Shown piece by piece: positions 59,369 through 64,000 of a DNA stretch of 64,000 nt (positions are counted from its first letter, which is position 1; each line of letters starts with the position of its first letter). This DNA is from Spirochaeta africana DSM 8902 (GTDB lineage: Bacteria; Spirochaetota; Spirochaetia; DSM-27196; DSM-8902). The DNA lies in contig NC_017098.1 of assembly GCF_000242595.2 (NCBI RefSeq), positions 1,860,001 to 1,924,000 of the forward strand. The letters run 5' to 3'. Below the pieces are notes generated by a model. It had not been told where the DNA came from. It made no database searches and worked only from the letters and a program-made list of their open reading frames with translations. Made by a program: the position numbers and the translations under genes.

Positions 59369-60112
59369 TCAAGCTTCGGCGAACAATTCCTCGTACGCCA
59401 GCTGAGCAGCCGCGCGTTCGGCCTCTTTCTTGTTCTTGCCGGAACACGGACCAAAACGGCGATCCTGTACCACGGCCTCGACCCAGAAGGTCCGGTCGTG
59501 ATCCGGACCGGTTTTTTTCACCACCGAGTAGCGCGGATAGGTTTTATAGGTCTTTTGCACCTGTTCCTGCAGCAGTGTCTTGAAATCACGCCGGTGCTTG
59601 TTATGGATCACCTTGTCGATCTCGCCAGCCAGATAGTTCAGAATAAACCGACGCGCATGCGCGAGACTGCTGTCCAGATAGTAGGCACCGATTACGGCCT
59701 CCATGGTGTCGGCCAGGATGGCTTTTTTGGTACGCCCGCCGGTTTGCTCCTCGCCCTTGCCGATCAGCAGATAGCGATCGACCTGCAGATGCAGCGCCAT
59801 GCCAGCCAGGCTTTCCTCACTGACCACAAACGACTTGATGCGAGCCAGCTCGCCCTCCTGCTTCTCCGGCAGCAGCTGATACAGATACTCCGCTGTTACC
59901 AGACCGAGGACCGAGTCGCCCAGGAATTCGAGTTTTTCATTATTGCGTATAGCAGCGGGGTTTTCGTTGGCGTAAGAACGATGCGAGAAAGCCTGATTCA
60001 AGAGTTCGTACTGCTTGAAACGGATACCCGCATGTTTCAGGAAACCCTGCAGCTCTTTCTTCCGGCTGGCAGAAACCGCTGCAGGGCTGAGAACGTGCTT
60101 TTTGCTGAGCAC
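59369..60112 (-). CDS. rnc: Ribonuclease III
   Basis: RNase III cuts double-stranded RNA during rRNA maturation. The 247-residue product has the catalytic motif NEKLEFLGDSVLGLV near residue 60 (Glu and Asp metal ligands), the second metal site in ADTMEAVIGAYYLD and a C-terminal double-stranded RNA-binding domain (about 175-245; DFKTLLQEQVQKTYKTYPRYSVV, GKNKKEAERAAAQLAYEELF). The start codon is GTG. It follows acpP by seven bases, the common rpmF-acpP-rnc arrangement. Confidence 0.95.
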   Translation of the reverse strand: MLSKKHVLSPAAVSASRKKELQGFLKHAGIRFKQYELLNQAFSHRSYANENPAAIRNNEKLEFLGDSVLGLVTAEYLYQLLPEKQEGELARIKSFVVSEESLAGMALHLQVDRYLLIGKGEEQTGGRTKKAILADTMEAVIGAYYLDSSLAHARRFILNYLAGEIDKVIHNKHRRDFKTLLQEQVQKTYKTYPRYSVVKKTGPDHDRTFWVEAVVQDRRFGPCSGKNKKEAERAAAQLAYEELFAEA

Positions 60113-60119
60113 AGTATCT

Positions 60120-60353
60120 TTACTGCTGGCTCTTGATGAAATCCAGCGCGTCTTTTACGGTTTCCAGCTCGTTAGCCTTCTCATCGGGAATGGTAATACC
60201 GAGTTCCTCTTCGATGGCGTATACAAGCTCATAGGTATCCAGGCTGTCAGCGCCCAGATCCTGGCGGAAAGACGATTCCGGGGTAATCTTGGATTCTTCC
60301 ACCTCAAGCTTGTCGGCGATCAGCTTTTTCACTTTTTCGAACATTTCGTCCAT
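60120..60353 (-). CDS. acpP: Acyl carrier protein
   Basis: ACP carries growing fatty acyl chains. The small acidic protein (77 residues) has the 4'-phosphopantetheine attachment serine in DLGADSLDTYEL (about residue 38) and the EELGITIPDEKANEL helix III region. The ATG at 60351-60353 stands six bases after AGGAGG; the adjacent ATG at 60354-60356 is only three bases from it. It lies between rpmF and rnc. Confidence 0.95.
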   Translation of the reverse strand: MDEMFEKVKKLIADKLEVEESKITPESSFRQDLGADSLDTYELVYAIEEELGITIPDEKANELETVKDALDFIKSQQ

Positions 60354-60414
60354 CATCAACCTCCTACTTGGTTCGTACAATTTTCACAGCGGGGCAATGC
60401 TGCCCCGATTTCTG

Positions 60415-60600
60415 CTACAGGTTTTCGGGATCGATTACCTGCTTGCCCCGATAAAAACCGGAAGCAAGATCTACCCGGTGACGCCGAACCTTTTCACCTG
60501 ATTCAGGGCTGGTGATCAGCGTCGGTACAGCCAGCTTGGAGTTGATCGCCTTGCGACGACGTGTCCGCGCCTTGGAATGTTTTTTCTTTGGTACAGCCAT
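60415..60600 (-). CDS. rpmF: Ribosomal protein L32, zinc-free form
   Basis: The 61-residue 50S protein has the invariant start MAVPKKKHSKARTRRRKA. The four cysteines that bind zinc in many L32 proteins are missing (PESGEKVRRHRVDLASGFYRGKQV in their place), so this is the C-minus type. A strong TTGACA-17-TACATT promoter stands about 45 bases upstream and AAAGGA forms the ribosome-binding site. It heads the rpmF-acpP-rnc unit. Confidence 0.95.
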   Translation of the reverse strand: MAVPKKKHSKARTRRRKAINSKLAVPTLITSPESGEKVRRHRVDLASGFYRGKQVIDPENL

Positions 60601-60644
60601 AGTTATATCCTTTCACATGGTATCGCATACGAATAGCAGACTGG

Positions 60645-60673
60645 AATGTAGCTTATTCCGGCAGGATTGTCAA
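60645..60673 (-). promoter_or_regulatory. Promoter of rpmF-acpP-rnc
   Basis: On the minus strand TTGACA (60668-60673) and TACATT (60645-60650) have exact 17-base spacing. A leader of about 40 bases with a good ribosome-binding site follows. Strong expression is expected for a ribosomal protein and ACP. Confidence 0.8.
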
Positions 60674-60711
60674 GTCATTCGGCCAGCGACCGACAAACTG
60701 CACTGCGGGTC

Positions 60712-61200
60712 TCAATGAGTGTCGGTACCAAGGCGTTCCTGCAGTGCCTGCGCGACCGCCGGCGGCACCATATTCGAGACATCCCCCCCGAACCGGACCA
60801 GCTCCCGAATGGATGATGAGCGCAGCACAAAATAACGGGAATCAGTCGGGATAAAGATTGTCTCGATCCGTTCATCCAGACCCTTGTTCAGAATAGACAA
60901 CTCGAATTCGTAGTTAAAGTCACCAAGCGCCCGCACACCGCGCACCATCACCTTGGCATCCAGTTCACGCGCAAAATCAACAATCAGCCCCTCCCACAGA
61001 TGCACCGAGACATTCGGCAAATGAGCAGTCATTTCCTGCAGGAAACCCAGCCGCTCCTCGGCCGAAAAGGTGCAGTTCTTGGCCGGGTTCACCGCGATCA
61101 CCACCGCAATCCGGTCAAATATCCGTGAGGCGCGCTCTATCAGGTTGCTGTGCCCGTAGGTAGGCGGATCGTAGGTTCCCGGTACCAGCGCACAAACCAT
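60712..61200 (-). CDS. coaD: Phosphopantetheine adenylyltransferase
   Basis: CoaD joins ATP and 4'-phosphopantetheine to dephospho-CoA in coenzyme A synthesis. The 162-residue product has ALVPGTYDPPTYGHSNLI with the TxGH nucleotidyltransferase motif near residues 14-17, VRGVRALGDFNYEFELSILNKGL, and the C-terminal SRYFVLRSSSIRELVRFGGDVSNMVP signature. Its ATG overlaps the upstream stop by one base (TAATG). Confidence 0.95.
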   Translation of the reverse strand: MVCALVPGTYDPPTYGHSNLIERASRIFDRIAVVIAVNPAKNCTFSAEERLGFLQEMTAHLPNVSVHLWEGLIVDFARELDAKVMVRGVRALGDFNYEFELSILNKGLDERIETIFIPTDSRYFVLRSSSIRELVRFGGDVSNMVPPAVAQALQERLGTDTH

Positions 61201-62210
61201 TACAGCACCCTGCCTTCGGCGGCTTTGTCGAGTCGATCCATCAATGCTACCCCGAGACCGGTGCGGGGCGGTACCTCGGCCACAATGATGGTGCAGCCCT
61301 GTTCATCAAAATCGTGAAAGCTCCGGTACAGGTTGCGTGCATAGCTGGTAAGATCGGGGAAGGTACGCACCTTGACGCGCTCAGCTACCGGGCTTGGATC
61401 AACCAGCCCGATGTACCCGACGGTATCATTGGGGAATCGGGTTTCCAGCAGCTCTGCATCTACCTCGGCCATAAGATACACCGCCGCCCGCGGCTGATAA
61501 TGGGCGTACTTCATGCCGGGAGCTTCGGGACGATCGACATTCGGTCGGTAATCGGTTGGCTTGACCACCGCTTCATCACCCAGCAGATCACGAATCATTT
61601 CATAGGTAACCGCACCAGGACGAAGTATCCTGACGCGGCCTGCATCATCAAAGCCCAGGATGGTAGATTCCAACCCGACGGTACAGTCACCGCCGTCGAT
61701 GATGCCATCTACCCGGCCTTTCATATGTTCTACTGCCATCTGGAATGAGGTGGTGCTGCTGCGGCCGCTCATGTTGGCCGAGGGACCGGCAACCGGGGTA
61801 CGCACTGCCTCCAGAAAGCGACGGGCAACCGGATGAGACGGGAAACGGATACCAACGGTTGGCAGTCCTGCAGTTGCGGCATCGCAAATGCGCTCGGACT
61901 TCGGCAGCACAATAGTGAGGGGGCCGGGGGAAAATGCCTCGTACAGGCGCCGAGCGGCATCCGGAAGTTCGGCAACACAGTCCTCAAGCTGTTCCAGTGA
62001 GTAGAGATGTACGATCAGCGGGTTGTCGGCGGGACGCCCCTTGGCAGCATACACCGCCTGACAGGCTGCGTGGTTCCCGGCATCGGCGCCAAGGCCGTAC
62101 ACGGTCTCGGTGGGAAACACCACCAGCCCGCCATCGAGCAGGATACGGGCGGCGTTGGCCACCGAGTCGGGGGTAAAATATCTTGTCTCTCGTTGTTGTA
62201 GTTCTTGCAC
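61200..62210 (-). CDS. Threonylcarbamoyl-AMP synthase (Sua5 type)
   Basis: The enzyme makes threonylcarbamoyl-AMP, used for the t6A modification of tRNAs that read ANN codons. The 336-residue product has the YrdC domain (about 15-205: LLDGGLVVFPTETVYGLGADA, AKGRPADNPLIVHL, GPSANMSGRSSTTS) and an additional C-terminal Sua5 domain (about 220-336), so it is Sua5 rather than the short TsaC type. The start codon appears to be GTG 62208-62210; a TAGAAT box lies six bases before it and no clear ribosome-binding site is present. Confidence 0.92.
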   Translation of the reverse strand: MQELQQRETRYFTPDSVANAARILLDGGLVVFPTETVYGLGADAGNHAACQAVYAAKGRPADNPLIVHLYSLEQLEDCVAELPDAARRLYEAFSPGPLTIVLPKSERICDAATAGLPTVGIRFPSHPVARRFLEAVRTPVAGPSANMSGRSSTTSFQMAVEHMKGRVDGIIDGGDCTVGLESTILGFDDAGRVRILRPGAVTYEMIRDLLGDEAVVKPTDYRPNVDRPEAPGMKYAHYQPRAAVYLMAEVDAELLETRFPNDTVGYIGLVDPSPVAERVKVRTFPDLTSYARNLYRSFHDFDEQGCTIIVAEVPPRTGLGVALMDRLDKAAEGRVL

Positions 62211-62216
62211 GCCGCC

Positions 62217-62245
62217 ATTCTATCAAAAAAGAACGATTGGCGAAA
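62217..62245 (-). promoter_or_regulatory. Candidate leaderless promoter of the sua5-coaD pair
   Basis: On the minus strand TTTCGC (62240-62245, weak) and TAGAAT (62217-62222, good) are 17 bases apart, and the GTG start follows six bases later. It is another example of a -10 box placed against the start codon. Confidence 0.35.
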
Positions 62246-62279
62246 GGGGGCAATCGATCAGCAGCCGGATATCTGCTGT

Positions 62280-62582
62280 TTATACCTGAACAAAGATTTC
62301 CCCGTCCTCAATCCGGACCGGATAGCTTTTTACATTGCTGGTTGCCGGCAGATCCAGCACCTTGCCGGTACGCACCTCGAACCGCGATCCATGCTTGGGG
62401 CAGTACACCGAACCATCCAGGACCATGCCCTCGGACAGCTCGGAATACTCATGGGAACATACATTATCCAGGGCGTACACACCATCCTCAAGCTTGAACA
62501 GGGCAATATACTTGCGCTTGTGTCGGAATGCATGACTGCGCTGAAAATCATCGATATGTGCCGCACGAACCCATTTAGCCAT
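62280..62582 (-). CDS. Rieske-type [2Fe-2S] ferredoxin
   Basis: The 100-residue protein has the two Rieske cluster motifs: CSHEYSEL (Cys-x-His) and YCPKHGSRF (Cys-x2-His), with the cluster held by two Cys and two His. It is like the small NirD/BphF-type ferredoxins and is soluble. It starts three bases after sufD, and small Rieske proteins are often found behind suf genes, so a role in electron supply or iron-sulfur assembly is likely. Confidence 0.9.
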   Translation of the reverse strand: MAKWVRAAHIDDFQRSHAFRHKRKYIALFKLEDGVYALDNVCSHEYSELSEGMVLDGSVYCPKHGSRFEVRTGKVLDLPATSNVKSYPVRIEDGEIFVQV

Positions 62583-62585
62583 TAC

Positions 62586-63962
62586 CTACTCCATCTGCAG
62601 TCGGTCCATGACCAGCGCACGCAGCTGTTCCTGCACAAACTCCGGTGCCTGACTGGCCACCTCGTCAAAGAACCCCTCTACCAGCAGTGCCTTGGCCTCT
62701 ACCGGATCAAATCCGCGTGATTCAAGGTAAAACAGGTAGCTTGGTTCGATCTTGCCGGTAGTCGAGCCGTGCGAGCACTTGACGTCGTTGTTCTTGATCT
62801 CCAGGGTCGGGATTGACTCGGCTCGCGCCCCGTCATTCAGCACCAGATTGTTATTGGTAAGATAGGCATCCGTCAGTGCAGCACCCGGCTTTACCTCGAT
62901 CAGCCCCTGATATATCGAGTGCGCCTCGTCCCGGGCCGCCCCCTTGTAGAAGGTCTGACTGTTGGCGTTGCGACCGATATGGCGCTGTACGGTTCGCAGA
63001 TCAAAATGCTGCTCATCCGAAGCAAAATACACCCCGTTCAGTACTACATCGGTACCAGCTGCGTGCATGTCCGCCTCGATCCGTCCCTTGACAAAATCAC
63101 CGCCAAAATGGGCCTCGAAATGATGCATGCGGGCTTCCTGGTGGACATCCATTCGGCCGAAGCGCAGCATTACTGTTTCGCGATTCAGATCCTGTACCAT
63201 TGCATAATCAATCGCGGCAGTTTGCGCCGAGAATCCATCGATACCGTGGCTGACCACCGTCGCGTCCTCTGCGTCCGCCGAGCGAAACCGCTCTACCACT
63301 GTTGCGCGTGCACCATCTTCTGTTACGACCACGACATGCGGTGCTCTGATAACATCCTCTCCGGAAAGCAGATGATCAATCAGAAACGGTGCCTGCACCT
63401 CGGCGAATCGCGGCAGCACCACCACCGTCATGGCATCCAGCAGGGCATAATGCCAGAACTGCGGACGCGCATCGGCGGCTGCCAGCGACTCCCGCATCGA
63501 TGCGGCCACCGCACCGGCCTGCGCATCAGTCAGACAACCGCGACGAATGTCTTCGAGGGTGTACAGACAGACCCCGCGCTCGGCGAGCTCAGGATCCAGC
63601 GAGACCGTAACCGGATCGCCGTTCAGGTAGGCCACATAGCCAGACAGATCCTGCAGCGGCACGGCCGGCCCCGACATCTCGGCCAGGGCTGCTGCCGGCG
63701 CAGCTGCACCAGCCTCGGTTACCTCCGGAGGCTGCGGTGGGACCGGCGGCAGCTGATACTGCAGTCCATCCCAGTCGATAAAGCCTATATCACTGCGGCG
63801 CCACTCCTCATCTGCCGAACTGTCGGGCCACTCGGTCTTCTCGAACCCCTCCACCGCCTGCAATCGCAGCTCACTGAGCCAGACTGGCTCGTTCCGTATA
63901 GCCTGAACAAACTCACGCAGCTGCTGCGTCCCGGTATATCGTGTAACATCGGTTGTACTCAT
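62586..63962 (-). CDS. sufD: Iron-sulfur cluster assembly protein SufD
   Basis: SufD is part of the SufBCD scaffold on which iron-sulfur clusters are built. The 458-residue product has the SufB/SufD core in its C-terminal half (HHFEAHFGGDFVKGRIEADMHAAGTDVVLNGVYFASDEQHFDLRT and LTNNNLVLNDGARAESIPTLEIKNNDVKCSHGSTTGKIEPSYLFYLESRG), the latter with the family's conserved Cys-Ser-His. The ATG at 63960-63962 has AAGGAG nine bases upstream. SufB and SufC probably lie just outside the window. Confidence 0.93.
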   Translation of the reverse strand: MSTTDVTRYTGTQQLREFVQAIRNEPVWLSELRLQAVEGFEKTEWPDSSADEEWRRSDIGFIDWDGLQYQLPPVPPQPPEVTEAGAAAPAAALAEMSGPAVPLQDLSGYVAYLNGDPVTVSLDPELAERGVCLYTLEDIRRGCLTDAQAGAVAASMRESLAAADARPQFWHYALLDAMTVVVLPRFAEVQAPFLIDHLLSGEDVIRAPHVVVVTEDGARATVVERFRSADAEDATVVSHGIDGFSAQTAAIDYAMVQDLNRETVMLRFGRMDVHQEARMHHFEAHFGGDFVKGRIEADMHAAGTDVVLNGVYFASDEQHFDLRTVQRHIGRNANSQTFYKGAARDEAHSIYQGLIEVKPGAALTDAYLTNNNLVLNDGARAESIPTLEIKNNDVKCSHGSTTGKIEPSYLFYLESRGFDPVEAKALLVEGFFDEVASQAPEFVQEQLRALVMDRLQME

Positions 63963-64000
63963 CAAAAGAAACTCCTTGCCTGGGGCGCGGTCGTCAGCCG

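Noticed and set aside
1-64000. CRISPR arrays, rRNA genes, prophage or phage attachment sites
   Set aside because: No regular repeat-spacer pattern, rRNA-like sequence or phage gene group was seen. The tRNA-Val gene is not followed by an integrase or a repeated 3' end.

Overview
The window is a GC-rich, densely coded stretch of a bacterial chromosome that fits a free-living, pigmented spirochaete of the Spirochaeta group. The main evidence is a flaA-cheA-cheW/cheR-like-cheX-cheY block in the order known from Borrelia and Treponema, a V-type ATPase operon of the spirochaete layout with a DUF2764 gene between atpE and atpA, a UPF0164 (FadL-like) outer-membrane protein, a spiro-SPASM protein, and carotenoid genes as in orange Spirochaeta species. 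Species assignment is inference; no rRNA gene is present.

Layout, left to right. 1-6954 (minus): V-type ATPase operon atpE-DUF2764-A-B-D-I-K, with K cut by the window edge. 7048-12537 (minus): zinc-ribbon protein, murI, rsgA, mutS2, a lipoprotein and a small hypothetical. 12616-15209: pentapeptide protein, a degenerate metallo-beta-lactamase-fold protein, a RluD-type pseudouridine synthase and a small membrane protein. 15290-16820 (plus): pdxS-pdxT. 16827-20260 (minus): crtE-crtB-crtI. 20545-25479 (plus): ilvB-ilvH-ilvD with a KamA-type radical SAM gene. 25512-33137 (minus): tRNA-Val behind the che operon, flaA, a GerMN protein and a cell-wall amidase. 33103-39736 (minus): five tightly packed surface-glycan-type genes, including the spiro-SPASM gene. 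39785-41241 (plus): xseA-xseB. 41267-43917: DUF192 protein, a secreted protein and a PEGA protein. 43929-45266: an insertion sequence. 45278-53216 (minus): zinc-ribbon membrane protein, a 1507-residue sensor phosphatase and a 1022-residue repeat protein. 53312-56241: UPF0164 protein, a two-helix membrane protein and a TIR-like/ankyrin protein. 56284-63962 (minus): DnaE2-like polymerase, rnc-acpP-rpmF, coaD, a Sua5-type tRNA modification enzyme, a Rieske protein and sufD.

Together these cover ion-motive energy, amino-acid, vitamin B6 and carotenoid synthesis, chemotaxis and motility, cell-wall turnover, envelope glycans and translation. The most interesting parts are the spiro-SPASM cluster, whose central protein resembles a radical SAM enzyme but lacks the iron-sulfur cysteine motif; a recurring promoter layout in which the -10 box sits 5-7 bases before a start codon that lacks a Shine-Dalgarno sequence, suggesting leaderless mRNAs; a hairpin over the transposase ribosome-binding site; and a tRNA-Val that reads as C33 instead of the near-universal U33. 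No gene-free stretch reaches 300 bases; the longest, 20261-20544, holds two divergent promoters.
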